Part shown: piece by piece, positions 24,934 through 36,420 of the stretch
Layout: each line of letters begins with the position of its first letter
Numbering within the stretch: the first letter of the stretch is position 1
Assembly: GCA_963682025.1 (NCBI GenBank)
Contig: OY821520.1
Coordinates: 182,957,036-183,021,035 of the forward strand
Direction of reading: 5' to 3'
Length of the DNA: 64,000 nucleotides
Origin: Cordilura impudica
Taxonomy: Eukaryota > Arthropoda > Insecta > Diptera > Scathophagidae
Notes under the pieces: generated by a model
Told to the model about the DNA's origin: nothing
What the model saw: only the letters and a program-made list of their open reading frames with translations
Databases searched by the model: none
Program-made: the position numbers and the translations under genes

Positions 24934-26239
24934 ACGGGTGATTTTTTTGAGGTTAGGATTTTCATGCATTAGTATTTGACAGATCACGTGGGATTTCAGA
25001 CATGGTGTCAAAGAGAAAGATGCTCAGTATGCTTTGACATTTCATCATGAATAGACTTACTAACGAGCAACGCTTGCAAATCATTGAATTTTATTACCAA
25101 AATCAGTGTTCGGTTCGAAATGTGTTTCGCGCTTTACGTCCGATTTATGGTCTACATAATCGACCAAGTGAGCAAACAATTAATGCGATTGTGACCAAGT
25201 TTCGCACTCAGTTTACTTTATTGGACATTAAACCAACCACACGAATGCGTACAGTGCGTACAGAAGAGAATATTGCGTCTGTTTCTGAGAGTGTTACTGA
25301 AGACCGTGAAATGTCGATTCGTCGCCGTTCGCAGCAATTGGGTTTGTGTTATTCGACCACATGGAAGATTTTACGCAAAGATCTTGGTGTAAAACCGTAT
25401 AAAATACAGCTCGTGCAAGAACTGAAGCCGAACGATCTGCCACAACGTCTAATTTTCAGTGAATGGGCCCTAGAAAAGTTGGCAGAAAATCCGCTTTTTT
25501 ATCGACAAATTTTGTTCAGCGATGAGGCTCATTTCTGGTTGAATGGCTTCGTAAATAAGCAAAATTGCCGTATTTGGAGTGAAGAGCAACCAGAAGCCGT
25601 TCAAGAACTGCCCATGCATCCCGAAAAATGCACTGTTTGGTGTGGTTTGTACGCTGGTGGAATCATTGGACCGTATTTTTTCAAAGATGCTGTTGGACGC
25701 AACGTTACGGTGAATGGCGATCGCTATCGTTCGATGCTAACAAACTTTTTGTTGCCAAAAATGGAAGAACTGAACTTGGTTGACATGTGGTTTCAACAAG
25801 ATGGCGCTACATGCCACACAGCTCGCGATTCTATGGCCATTTTGAGGGAAAACTTCGGAGAACAATTCATCTCAAGAAATGGACCGGTAAGTTGGCCACC
25901 AAGATCATGCGATTTGACGCCTTTAGACTATTTTTTGTGGGGCTACGTCAAGTCTAAAGTCTACAGAAATAAGCCAGCAACTATTCCAGCTTTGGAAGAC
26001 AACATTTCCGAAGAAATTCGGGCTATTCCGGCCGAAATGCTCGAAAAAGTTGCCCAAAATTGGACTTTCCGAATGGACCACCTAAGACGCAGCCGCGGTC
26101 AACATTTAAATGAAATTATCTTCAAAAAGTAAATGTCATGGACCAATCTAACGTTTCAAATAAAGAACCGATGAGATTTTGCAAATTTTATGCGTTTTTT
26201 TTTTAAAAAAAGTTATCAAGCTCTTAAAAAATCACCCGT
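24934..26239 (+). mobile_element. Complete rosa-type (DD41D) mariner, 1306 bp
   Basis: Termini ACGGGTGATTTTTT at 24934 and its inverted match ending at 26239 are identical over 14 bp; similarity continues to about 28 bp with one gap. Both ends are flanked by TA (24932-24933 and 26240-26241), the target duplication of IS630-Tc1-mariner elements. One uninterrupted transposase fills the middle, with an AATAAA signal at 26159-26164 just after the stop. Everything needed for a complete element is present, so this is the youngest-looking insertion in the window. Confidence 0.95.
25047..26132 (+). CDS. Mariner transposase, DD41D (rosa-type), 361 aa
   Basis: Cuts and pastes its own element at TA sites in the nucleus. 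Residues 1-60 (NEQRLQIIEFYYQ...) and about 88-120 (MSIRRRSQQLGLCYSTTWKI) look like the two helix-turn-helix DNA-binding units of mariner transposases. VQELKPND (123-130) sits where mariners have the WVPHEL-type linker. The catalytic aspartates are D159 (FSDEAHFW), D252 (FQQDGATCH) and D294 (PLDYFLWG). There are 41 residues between the second and third, which places it in the DD41D group known as rosa rather than the DD34D mariners. The start at 25047 gives the standard N-terminus MNRLTNEQR; 361 aa is close to, slightly longer than, a typical ~345-aa mariner. No stop or frameshift. Whether it is active cannot be judged from sequence alone. Confidence 0.96.
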   Translation: MNRLTNEQRLQIIEFYYQNQCSVRNVFRALRPIYGLHNRPSEQTINAIVTKFRTQFTLLDIKPTTRMRTVRTEENIASVSESVTEDREMSIRRRSQQLGLCYSTTWKILRKDLGVKPYKIQLVQELKPNDLPQRLIFSEWALEKLAENPLFYRQILFSDEAHFWLNGFVNKQNCRIWSEEQPEAVQELPMHPEKCTVWCGLYAGGIIGPYFFKDAVGRNVTVNGDRYRSMLTNFLLPKMEELNLVDMWFQQDGATCHTARDSMAILRENFGEQFISRNGPVSWPPRSCDLTPLDYFLWGYVKSKVYRNKPATIPALEDNISEEIRAIPAEMLEKVAQNWTFRMDHLRRSRGQHLNEIIFKK

Positions 26240-26589
26240 TATTATGAATGAATGTCTGTCTGTATGTAGTTAAACGTTTGAATTAGATCCTCTATCATAA
26301 AATACTGTGAACAACAATTTCATAAAACTTATCATTGAATACATACGTAAAGTGGATGGCCATATTGTTGTGTCTAACTTTTGTTTTCATATTTTGCTTC
26401 TGTTTACATTGCTGCAATATTTCCTATTGAATTTCGTAGAAAATACAAAAGATAAATTTGTGGTGAACGCCCTCGTTCTAGCAGTGTGTTGCTGAATAAC
26501 CACTTTTCTCTTTTTGTATACATCAACACTCAGGGGATGTCCGCTATTAATGCAGTGTACTATGTTGATATCACGAACATACGTTGTGG
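26240..26589. other. Spacer without recognised gene
   Basis: Nothing recognised. Confidence 0.5.
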
Positions 26590-27347
26590 GTAGGAGAAAA
26601 GAGGGAGTAGTATTCGTTTATATTGACTTAAATTTTTCCATATTGCAACTGAGAGGTAAAACTTTAGTGGGAAGTTTCTTCCACGTACGGCTTGTGTGGC
26701 TAATAAACGAATTATTGCAGTAATCCGTTGTGCGATCCACTGGAAAAGAGACTGCAAACGGATGAGCGGGTGGTGCGAAGAAAAGCACAGGCTCACGGGA
26801 TGAGTTCACTTATTTCAGCGGAACATTTCTTATTGTAATATCTATTATATAGTGTAACACAACCAACATTCGGACGTGTTCCAGTGAGTCAATAGAGTTG
26901 GTTACCCAAATGTCACTGATAAGCACCAGCGCCCGCCCTCCTTTGCACATAACCTAGAAGCTTCAAAATAGACTGTGAGGTCCCTGGCCATATACGGGAA
27001 TTATTTAGTGGGAAGTTTCTTCCACGTACGGCTTGTGTGGCTAATAAACGAATTATTGCAGTAATCCGTTGTGCGATCCACTGGAAAAGAGACTGCAAAC
27101 GGATGAGCGGGTGGTGCGAAGAAAAGCACAGGCTCACGGGATGAGTTCACTTATTTCAGCGGAACATTTCTTATTGTAATATCTATTATATAGTGTAACA
27201 CAACCAACATTCGGACGTGTTCCAGTGAGTCAATAGAGTTGGTTACCCAAATGTCACTGATAAGCACCAGCGCCCGCCCTCCTTTGCACATAACCTAGAA
27301 GCTTCAAAATAGACTGTGAGGTCCCTGGCCATATACGGGAATTATTT
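26590..27347 (-). pseudogene. Non-LTR reverse transcriptase C-terminal tail, duplicated
   Basis: Minus-strand frames read like the end of a jockey/CR1-clade ORF2: a SLEHVRMLVVLHYI patch, NRYYNKKCSAEISELIP in another frame, then HPFAVSFPVDRTTDYCNNSF, ISHTSRTWKKLPTKV and LPLSCNMEKFKS at the very end. The typical family pattern is 'RTTxYxNSFIPRTSRLWNxLPxxVFP', so the match is good, but the frame changes at least once. The segment occurs twice in tandem (see repeat entry); only the left copy keeps the extreme C-terminus (26618-26662). Confidence 0.7.
26663..27344. repeat. Tandem duplication, two identical 341-bp units
   Basis: Unit 1 is 26663-27003 and unit 2 is 27004-27344; I read no difference between them. 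Both are markedly more GC-rich than the surroundings because they derive from the retrotransposon tail. The identity implies a very recent duplication or an assembly artefact. Confidence 0.92.
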
Positions 27348-27399
27348 TTCATTTTTGGTCACATATAAGTAGGTGATAAAAATAAGTAGTAAGGAGATC

Positions 27400-27960
27400 A
27401 GATGGGTTAAAGTAATTCTTACTCCGATTTAGGAAACCTAGGCACTTAAAGTCTTCTTTCGAAAAATATATTTATTCCAATATATTGATTCCTCAATATC
27501 TACGCTATCCACTTATTCAGATGACATTGATGACTCCATGACCAATCAGCAACATTTGGGCTTACGAGCATTAAATTCGCTCCTATTATCTCGATCCCAC
27601 TTAGAGATTATCAACATGATTGAGTGTGCCATTCATACACTAATCTCCCTATGGATTGACCTTTGATCGAAGGAATATGAATGACACAATTTTAGGGGTT
27701 ATTGAACCTAACTTTCAACAGTTTGGCGCATAAAGCACTTTGAATTTTACGACAGACATGCCATCGAGGGCTTTATGCCCATCAGTCGTTCGGAATAAAA
27801 CTGGAAACTTACTTAGTTTGAATATGGAAAAATTACACACCATTCACATCTAACGGGACATTTAATCATTGGTGTCCAAAATAGAGAATACTGCAAGAGT
27901 TGTAATGAAGACGATGGACCAGAATCAGTATTTCACTAGCAATCCATAAGAGGCGGCTTT
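27400..27960 (+). pseudogene. Non-LTR ORF2 C-terminal remnant (RNase H/zinc tail region)
   Basis: One plus-strand frame gives NQQHLGLRALNSLLLSR (about 27540-27590), similar to the linker between RT and RNase H in I/R1-like ORF2 proteins. Near 27845-27940 a frame reads HHSHLTGHLIIGVQNREYCK then SCNEDDGPESVFH. This matches the common 'LTGH..IG......CR.C......E...H' zinc-knuckle tail of these elements. Between them the frame is broken. Orientation is opposite to the RT tail just upstream, so it is a different insertion. Confidence 0.5.
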
Positions 27961-28639
27961 AATATATAGACTGGCAATTTTTCTACAGTCTGGACTTCAA
28001 AGATAGACACTAAATAAATTGTGTCGCGCTGGATCTTCATTATTTTAGTTTTTTTTTTTTTATATAACAAAATTTGGGTAATTTTAATCATTTTATTTTT
28101 CATTACGTGGTTTTTGTGACTTGTAATCCGAAATGTTATAAAAAATATAAAATTCAATTAAAAAAAATTGTTCCATCTAATATAACTTTTTCTTTTAAAA
28201 ATTAAACACATTTTTCAACATTATTAACAAGTTCATACTTTTTCGGCCAATGACTGTTCATACACAATACAACGGTTGCCATAAATATTGCTGATTAACT
28301 CTTAATAATAATTCGTTTCTTAATAAATTGAACAAATAGAAGGCTGAAACCTTGTAAATAACAAACTTCAGTTGTTAAATTGTCAAATTGACAACTTACA
28401 TATATATCGAATTAGTTATTACAGATAAAAATTAGAAATTAGAACAGACATAAAAGAATCTCGTTACACATAAACCGGATGATATAAAGAATGCTTACGT
28501 AAAACTTTTTACAAAGTTAAATGTCAATTACTAAGTCCCAGCACGTGCAATGAAAATGTTCCGTTACTTTTCAAATTCATTGGCATCAGTACTATTTAAA
28601 AACAAACACGTGTTTATTCAAACACAAGTTTTCAAAGCG
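27961..28639. other. AT-rich spacer, no gene seen
   Basis: Nothing recognised. Confidence 0.5.
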
Positions 28640-29440
28640 ATGATACCTATCCAAGAAGATATAAGAAAAAAAAATTCAATAGACCAAGACCTATATCAGA
28701 AAACAAGGGTAAGGTCATAAAAGTGGATTTATGAACTCAAAATTAGAAATAGAAATGCTAAAAATTTTAAACGAAATCCAGGTCTATCTGAACGTGAATT
28801 GCTTAAAGAACATAAAGTATCATCTTCATATATACATAAAGTCAAAAAGAAATTCAAGTTAAGATCATTCAAAGTTATAAGAGTTCCAAACAGAGAGTGA
28901 GAAAATCGTTAACATCAGAATTGAAAATTTTTGACGGGTGCATATTTATGGATGTTGAGATATACGTTAAAAGTGATTTGAAGCAAAGCCCCGGTGTTCA
29001 ATTTTATACTGCTCATGTCAGATGTATTATAAAAGTTCATAAAAGTTCACAAAATTATACAGAAATAAAAATTTTTCTATGAAGGAATGTTTACAAAATC
29101 GTTTTTTACCCCTGTATAAACAGCACTCAACTCCACCTTTATTGTGGCCAGAATTGGCTACAATACATTATGCTAAACAAACAATAGATTGGTTCGAGCA
29201 TAATAAAGTGATCTATGTACCAAAAGTGTGAAACCCATCAAACTGTCCTGAGCTTCGACCAATGGAAAAATTTTGGGCACAAGTGAAGCGAATTTTACGA
29301 AAAATATCCAAAGATGTTGTTTATGACAAAAATGTATTACTTGTTGAATCAAAACAGTTGGGGAAAGATGTGTGCCATTCCTAATGAGGGCTTTGAAGGC
29401 AAGAGTGCGTAAATACGTAAGATCACCGATCGAAGTTTAT
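28640..29440 (+). pseudogene. Tc1/mariner-superfamily transposase remnant (DD37E-like)
   Basis: Plus-strand frames in order: NPGLSERELLKEHKVSSSYI and HKVKKKFKLRSFKV (N-terminal DNA-binding part). Then FDGCIFMDVEIYVKSDLKQS (first-Asp region, family norm 'MDDETYVKxDFKQ'), then, after a deletion, ECLQNRFLPLYKQHSTPPLL. Next comes WPELATIHYAKQTIDWFE (family norm WPDLA), a TGA stop, NPSNCPELRPMEKFWAQVKR and ALKARVRKYVR. Thirty-seven positions separate the WPE acidic residue and the final E (PMEKFW), so this is the 37-spacing acidic-triad group. The second catalytic Asp has become Glu. At least four frame changes and one stop make it dead. TIRs were not found. Confidence 0.75.
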
Positions 29441-31079
29441 TTTTTTTTTTTATATATTTTAATAAATTGTACTTTCGTTCTCATTATGTGATATGCATTT
29501 CATATTTTATGTTTCCTGTTTTAAAAATATGAATAAAATAGTATGTAAAATTTTTTTTTTTAAATATTCTTTATATCTGAAGCTAGGGACCGATAGAGAA
29601 GAACTGGGTTTATAGTTTTTTATTTCATGATTTCGTTTCCCTTCTTGTTTTAGATGACTTTAAAATGTTAAAGCATAAAATTTAAAACATACACATTAAT
29701 GCCCATGCCATATAAAAGAGGAGAATTTTCGTACTTAAATTCAATTCCGTATTTTATTCTATCACGACAAAAGAATGTCGAAAATGTTCCCTTAAAACTT
29801 TATGCATTTTTATAATCATTTATAATTTTAGTCTATTTATGGGCGATTAAATTTTTATTTGTTGAACAAAACTTTAAATTTTTGTTAACACAATAATATA
29901 GCTGAAAATATGATAATTGGTATGTGTTGCAATTACATCCGCAGCAAAATTTTATTAAAAATTTCAAAGGATATTGAAGACTAAAGTTATTTGCATTATT
30001 TGCTCTGATATGTTAAAATAGAACTTTGTGAAATTATCCCTTTCAATTAATATCGATAGCAGCATTCTAAGACGAGTGTAAGCATTTAAATATATTTTTT
30101 GAAAAATTTAATTCTTTCAAACTTTAAAGTTAAGGTCAATTTAAAAGAAAATATCACAAAGTTAAAACGCTATTTAGTCTCCCGTTTCAGACAACTATCA
30201 TCTGCTTCGTGAGGATTGACCCGCGTAATATATAATTGATAATGTTTGATTTTGAAAATTACATATCAGTCACAACTCGGAATAAGCTGCATTTTAATCT
30301 TAAGTTACTTGAAATTAAAACCATGATTTTGGAGCTCAAAATATTTTAATATATAGTTACGTTTTAAAAAGCCGTCTGATTTATTAATACCAAATCGGTA
30401 TATGAATTCCTATAGTCCAAAAAATTTTTGAGAATTTTTTCAGGTTTTTGAAGGTCGGTGAAATCGAGTTTATCCAACATATTAGGGTAAACAATTGTTT
30501 CTTTTTTTAATTTTCTATCTGGTGCTTTTTTTCCTCAAAACCATATATATCACATCTGAGGAGTATAGCACGTTAAAAAAATTAGACTAAGGGGCACTTT
30601 GTCGATTTAAAAAAAAAAATTTAGTATTTGCCAAGCTTAAACCTCAATAACTCCAGAAAGAGGCAAGTTTGAGGGCGTTAAATTTAATAGCTCTTCGAAA
30701 TACCTTTCTACATGGTTTTGGGAAAATCGCAGTGAAATGGTATTCGCTTTATTTTGTTTACGTTTTTCTCTCCGAAATTGACAAGAATCTAATTGTTTTC
30801 ATGTGTTAGGCCTATACAAAGCATTTTTTATGCCCATATTGCTTCTAATATCTCAAGTTACTGAGGTCACCAAATTACCCGTCAAACTGAAAAATAAAAA
30901 TTTATGATCCAAAAACACAAAACCACTAAAATTCATAAGTATTTATATACCTTTTTAAAGGCTACGATATCGAAATAAACGTTTCTGATGAGTATCTTGA
31001 AACCATTGTACATTTTCTTGGGAAATTGCCTTTTTTTAATAAATTACCCTTGTTAATATATTATGTTATTAATAAAGTG
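29441..31079. other. AT-rich region, no gene seen
   Basis: No coding structure or clear repeats. Confidence 0.55.
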
Positions 31080-31990
31080 GTTTTCCTTAACATTTTACTT
31101 TTCTTAAAAAGCACGTATCTTAAAAAGGCCCGTTTTCTTATAAAGTAACTCATCATAAAAATTACCTTTTCATAAAAGAGATCCTTTATTTTAAAACATT
31201 TTTTCGTAAAAAGTACCTTTATTTGAAAACGTAACTTTTCTTAAAAAATTATGTTTTTCTAAAAAGCATATTTTGCTTTTCTTATAAAAGTACCCGAACA
31301 TAAAAAAGTAACTTTTCTTAAAATGGACATTTTCTTAACAAAGTACTTTCTCTCCAAAAAGTACCTTTTCCTAAAAAAGTACCTTTTCCTAAAAAAGTAC
31401 CTTTTCCTAAAAAAGTACCTTTTCCTAAAAAGTACCTTTTCCTAAAAAAGTGCCTTTTCTTAATAAAGTACCCTTTCTTGAAACAGTACTTTTTCTTAAA
31501 AAATGTTTTTTTTTCAAAATGCATTTTAAATTCAAAATGCATATTTGTTTAAAAAGTACCGCTCTCAAAAAATTACATTTTCTTAAAGAAGTACATTTCG
31601 CAAGGCGTACCTTTTCTTAAAAAGTGCCTCTTCTTAAAAAACGTCTTTCCCTGAAAAAGTATGTTTTCTAAAAAAGTACTTTTTCCTAAAAAAAAAATTT
31701 CCTTAAAAAAGTATCTTTTCTTAAAAAAGTATATTTTCCTAATTTTCTTAAAAAAGTATCTTTTCTTAAAAAATACTATTTCTAAAAAGTACCTTTTCAT
31801 AAAAGAGTGCCCTTACTTATAAAAGTACCTTTTTTAAAAAAATTAGCTATTCAATATAATTTACATTTTCTTAAAAAGAAGCTTTTCATTAAAAGTACAT
31901 TCTCCTTAAAAAGTACCTTTTTTTTCTTAAAAAAGTAGCTTTTCTTAAAAAGTAAATTTTTTCTTAAAAAGTATGTTTACTTAAAAAAGT
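31080..31990. repeat. Degenerate minisatellite, ~18-bp unit
   Basis: About fifty diverged copies of AAAAAAGTACCTTTTCYT. The best-conserved stretch (about 31365-31450) repeats exactly every 18 bp, producing artificial minus-strand frames of repeated GKGTFL. Divergence rises toward both ends. Confidence 0.93.
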
Positions 31991-32105
31991 ATATTTGTTT
32001 TTTGCTTATTTTTGATATGCAGGTAGTTTGATCTAAAACCTTTTCCCTAAACTCATGGGATAGGATGTCGTATAGTCGGTATAGACCGACTATAATTCTC
32101 TTACG
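31991..32105 (+). mobile_element. INE-1-like 3' end, family B
   Basis: GGATAGGATGTCG followed by a near-perfect 24-bp palindrome (32070-32093 region, one mismatch to the 12.3-kb copy) and ATTCTCTTAC. Body sequence upstream is lost to the minisatellite. Confidence 0.7.
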
Positions 32106-34411
32106 ATTTTGACACACATTAAACTCATTCTACACCATTTTCCATAAAATTTCCTCTTACTTTTTTCAGTTGCAATCAACATAAAAAGCCAACATTGTAG
32201 AGGTTTAAGTATGTCAAGTAAAAACTATAAAGTGAACTTAATAGTAACTCTATTATTTACTATTCATGGTACTCTTTACTGTGTAAGAATGAATACATTG
32301 TACGAGTATATTCGATATTTATATGTCTTCCAAGACATCATTCAAGGTAAATGGATGCTGTGTATGTTAATATACACACACATTTGTATTAAGTCCTTAT
32401 ATTATTTTAGCTTTGTTCAACTTAAAAAAAGTCAAAAGTCTGCTATATATAAAGGTATAAATCATCATATATGAAACATCAAATTGTGCATACTTTAAGG
32501 TACTCCAACCGTTAACAGACTAAGTATTTGACTTTTTTTTAAGTTGCACAAGGCCAAAAAACACCCATACATAGGTATGTTAGTTAGATGTGTAGGTTTG
32601 TTATAAACACTTTATGCAATGTCCCAGTTGGCGAAGTCTGCAAGACATCTTAAACGACGGATATAAGACCATAGTTAATCGTGCAAGACATATGGAGGAG
32701 AGTTAAATCAAATCGTTGACGAAATTTGTATACAAATGTTCTCATGTGAAACCATTTGACAAAGGCAATATCTAAATTCGATTTTATGAATCGTTGCATT
32801 AGTTGATACAATGGAATTATTAATTTATTTATTGATTCTGGCAACTATTTATAGTGATTTTTACCGACGGACGACGAAATGCCATAGTCGTATGTTCTTT
32901 TATTTATTTATTTATTCATTTATATACTTGTTTAAATTTATTTAAATGTATATGCATATTTAATGTCTTAATTTAATTTTTAAAATTTGCATCACATAAA
33001 ATACTGAATTGAAAATTAAGAACAATTAACTAACTAACCAACTAACCAACTAGTGATTTTGACTGTTATAAAATGAGGAAGTTAAGATTTTTTTTTAAAT
33101 ACTTATTTATTTATTAAAATTTTAATTATTTTAAATTAACTAATGTAAATGAAACAGTATCTCATGTTGTTTTTCAAAAATATAGATAAATGTCATATCC
33201 TCATATATTTGCCAAAAATATTCCTAACAAGGTTTATTATCTATCAGCCCTGTTCTTGGAACGTTGTTATTTGAATAAGAATGAATTTGAAATAACATGA
33301 AATTGAAATTTTGGGTTTCTCGAAAACATAAATTTTATATTTTCGAAATATTTTTCGAAAGCATATTTTTTATTGTCAAATGACATGAAACATATGGTTT
33401 AGCTTCAGAACCATATGTTCTCTAGAAACCGAGGTGCCATATGGTTTTTTAGTCACTTTCACAAAAAAAACCTTAAGTAATTTTTGCATGTTTTTCTTAA
33501 GATTATAAAGAAAATAACAAAAAATAATATTTTCTTTTAAAATAACATTTTACATCATTTAATTGTTTTTGTTCTTCAATTTCATTTAATTAAGAATGAC
33601 TTCTCATTTTGAAATAAATTAGGCATCACCAAATAAAATCCGAAATTCTAATAAATTGGATTTGACTGGCATCACTACTGTTTCGAACATAAACAAAGTT
33701 GTGGCAGTCATATGCAAAAAAAAAATATGTGATTTGAGTTAAATATTATTTTAAATTCCTTTATTCGTAATAATTAGTGCACAAATAGATTCTTTTGAAA
33801 AAATTATAATGGAAAATAGATTGTGTAAATAAAAAGTTTTTATATAGTTATAGAACAACATCATCTCCAAAAGTGTGTTTCACTAACATCGACCACTGAT
33901 TACGATTTTTTTTTAAATCAACGTAAAATGTAGACTTTTTTTAAAATAGTTTTTTTCATAAAATCAATGTCCAATTTTTTAAAATAATGACAAGGTTCAA
34001 TAAAAAACATGTTAGAGTTTAAGTATCAATTGTTTTTTTTATCTCTTAAGGCCTGTTTAGTAGAAGAAGGGCATTTGTTTTGATTTCACAAAACCTTTTT
34101 TGTGTGAATTAAAACAGAAAAAAATATTCTTATTGAAATCATAGAACAGCAAAAAACTCGTAAATATAAGAATTTTTTCATCTACGCGTTTTTTTTTTGT
34201 GATAGTGGTTTCGAGAACAGGGGTGTATGTATTGATACGTGAAGGAAAATTTTTTCATCCATTTTTATGTATAACTCGGGCACGGAAGAATGTGAAAATT
34301 GGCTTAGTTATAGTTCATATGGAGGAGAAGTGCAGAATTTGAAAATTTATATAGAATATGTATTAGAAATTAAATAAAACATAATATTAATAATAAGTAA
34401 TTTTATATGAG
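32106..34411. other. AT-rich region, no gene seen
   Basis: A short run of AACTAACC repeats lies at about 33026-33050. No coding signature. Short frames such as 32211-32474 lack protein-family features. Confidence 0.5.
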
Positions 34412-34413
34412 CC

Positions 34414-34530
34414 TAAAGGTATGCTAAACAATTTCAGTCAATACACAATTAATCGAATTTCATTATAATTGTATATCACAGGCCCTATGTTGAAGTGTGA
34501 ATTGCTTAAAATTGATTAGCATACCTTTAT
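34414..34530. mobile_element. Tiny MITE (~117 bp), TIR TAAAGGTATGCTAA
   Basis: TAAAGGTATGCTAA at 34414-34427 is matched inverted at about 34517-34530 (TTAGCATACCTTTA), with inner AACAATTT/AAATTGAT also complementary. The unit could fold on itself. No coding content. Confidence 0.65.
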
Positions 34531-34657
34531 GCTTTTATGCTATTATAAAATTATTTATATTATCATAAATTTTATATATATGTAAGTATATGTATACAGA
34601 TTAAAAAAAACATTGGAAGAAAAAAATTTAAAGAAAAATTAAAATTACCTAGAATTT

Positions 34658-34689
34658 GCACTCGAATTTCGAGTGCTGGGTTATGCTAG
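34658..34689 (+). mobile_element. Canonical Helitron 3' terminus
   Basis: A 9-bp perfect hairpin (GCACTCGAA, 1-nt loop T, TTCGAGTGC; 34658-34676), a 9-nt spacer, then CTAG (34686-34689) followed by T. Helitrons end in a hairpin 8-12 nt before CTRR and insert between A and T. The upstream limit of the element was not found. Confidence 0.75.
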
Positions 34690-35559
34690 TTCATATAAAT
34701 TGGCATTGATTAAAAGTAATTTTAACCACCTCTCTTATTTATTTTTGAATTTGCCAGTTTTTACAACATAGCTTTTGGGAATCCAACAAGCTGTTTTCGT
34801 TTATAATTCGAAGTACATAATATCGGTTAAAATAATTGTTGCGAAAAAATAAGAACATGTACTGAATTGTACGTTGCGTTAACTAGGAGACACATCGACT
34901 TAAAAAGAAACCTATGCTGCATCGATCGGTACAATAAAATGTGTGCCCAGTTCATATTTGATATATTTGGTAGTACATCAGCACCAACTCATCATAACCT
35001 GACATCAAAAATTAATGATAACAATCGAATAATCATATTGTCAGTCAAATACTGGACTTGTCTTGTGTTACAGAAGTTTCTCATTTTATTTTTTTAAACG
35101 AACTTAGAACTACCTGATACCTTGCAGGTTAAATTCTTCCCACTTTCCTAGAGATTCAATAGTTACACACAAGTAATAACGAATGTCCGCCAACGGATGT
35201 CAGCCAACGCAGGCCTGAGAATGAACTTTCTTACGCAAGCCGAGTGTTACCAAGTGCATTAAATTTGAAATACCACAAACATCTCTACCTTTTCCGAACA
35301 TCTCTAACTTTGTTTTTTTTTTTTAACTTCCGGTCCGTAAAAAAAACGATCATCTTTTTTTAAATAATTTGGAAATATTTTAGACATTTTGATTTTTCAC
35401 ACAATATTTACAAGTTTTCGTTTTCTTTATTTTTTTTCAAAAGTGACATAATAAATAAACATTCCGACTGACCATTCATCATTTCCTCTTTTATTTGTGT
35501 TTGCATGCAGTTTTCTTTTATTTCCAAATACCAATATATGTATGTATACATATTAAAAA
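34690..35559. other. No gene seen
   Basis: The frame at 34867-35097 starts like helicase tails (YVALTR) but the rest does not follow that family; I do not call it. Confidence 0.45.
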
Positions 35560-36420
35560 TAATTTAACACAGATTTATTTCCAGTACTTTGGTACAATAT
35601 CTGTTAATATATTTTCGGCTAAAAAATGTTATAATAAATATAATTAATAGCTGCAATTACCAATATTTTAGATTGAAGCATGTTATATTGAATTAATTAG
35701 TATAAATAATTTGATTGCCAAACGGAACTAATTTTGTTCAATTTTAAAATAATTATATTCACATAATATTTACTGAAAAATATCTATTGTTTTTCTAAAT
35801 ATTATAGAATTTCATTAAAAGTTCTTATGACCTCAATACAAATTTTAGTGCTCACAGAATACAGATCAACAATAGCGAACGAATTTATTGCCAACCAAAT
35901 TGAGATGAATTTAATATCTGAATTTCTGGTTGATGACGATTACAATTCTGTACTCCGAACAGTAAGTATTTTATCGCGATAGATAAAGATTTGGTGCTAT
36001 TAAATTTCTATTGATACAATCGAAAATACAGTTGTTGAACTATAGAACAATTGGGTAGGCGAGTTTTTTGGTTCAGAAAGTATGAACGCAAAGAATAGAT
36101 TAGTTGTGGCTAACGATTTTTTTTCCTACTGTATTTTCGTAGTCCTATGTATTATGATATTATTCTGATATTTCTGAATATTGTTTTCAAAATTACCATA
36201 CGAAGTATAAAGCATTTGATTATTTAAACAAGTTCGATTTTATAAATTGTAATATTCAGTTGATACAATGAAATTTAGATTTGTTTTTTTTTTATGACTA
36301 GAGTTACCAGTTATCGGTGTCATTCATTTAAAATGCATAGATAACTGCAGAGAATATAAAACCGCATCATTCTTTAATTCTTAATTTATTATTTCTTTAT
36401 TTATGTTTAATATTAATTAA
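35560..36420. repeat. Diverged dispersed repeat, copy 1
   Basis: Shares CGAATTTRTTGCCAACC with 42536, and short ordered blocks (CAATATCTGT, ATTGAATTA.TTAGTATAA, GATACAATGAAATT.AGATTT, ATAACTGCAG) with 42.3-42.7 and 43.6-43.9 kb. It holds a 51-codon frame (35829-35984, MTSIQILVLTEYRST...) ending at GTAAGT-containing sequence, with no family match. Confidence 0.5.

Noticed and set aside
31318..31800. Lys/Phe/Gly-rich minus-strand frames
   Set aside because: They are readings of the 18-bp minisatellite.
34867..35097. Possible PIF1/Helitron helicase tail (YVALTR)
   Set aside because: Only a six-residue resemblance at the start; the remainder does not follow the family, and it lies beyond the Helitron 3' end.
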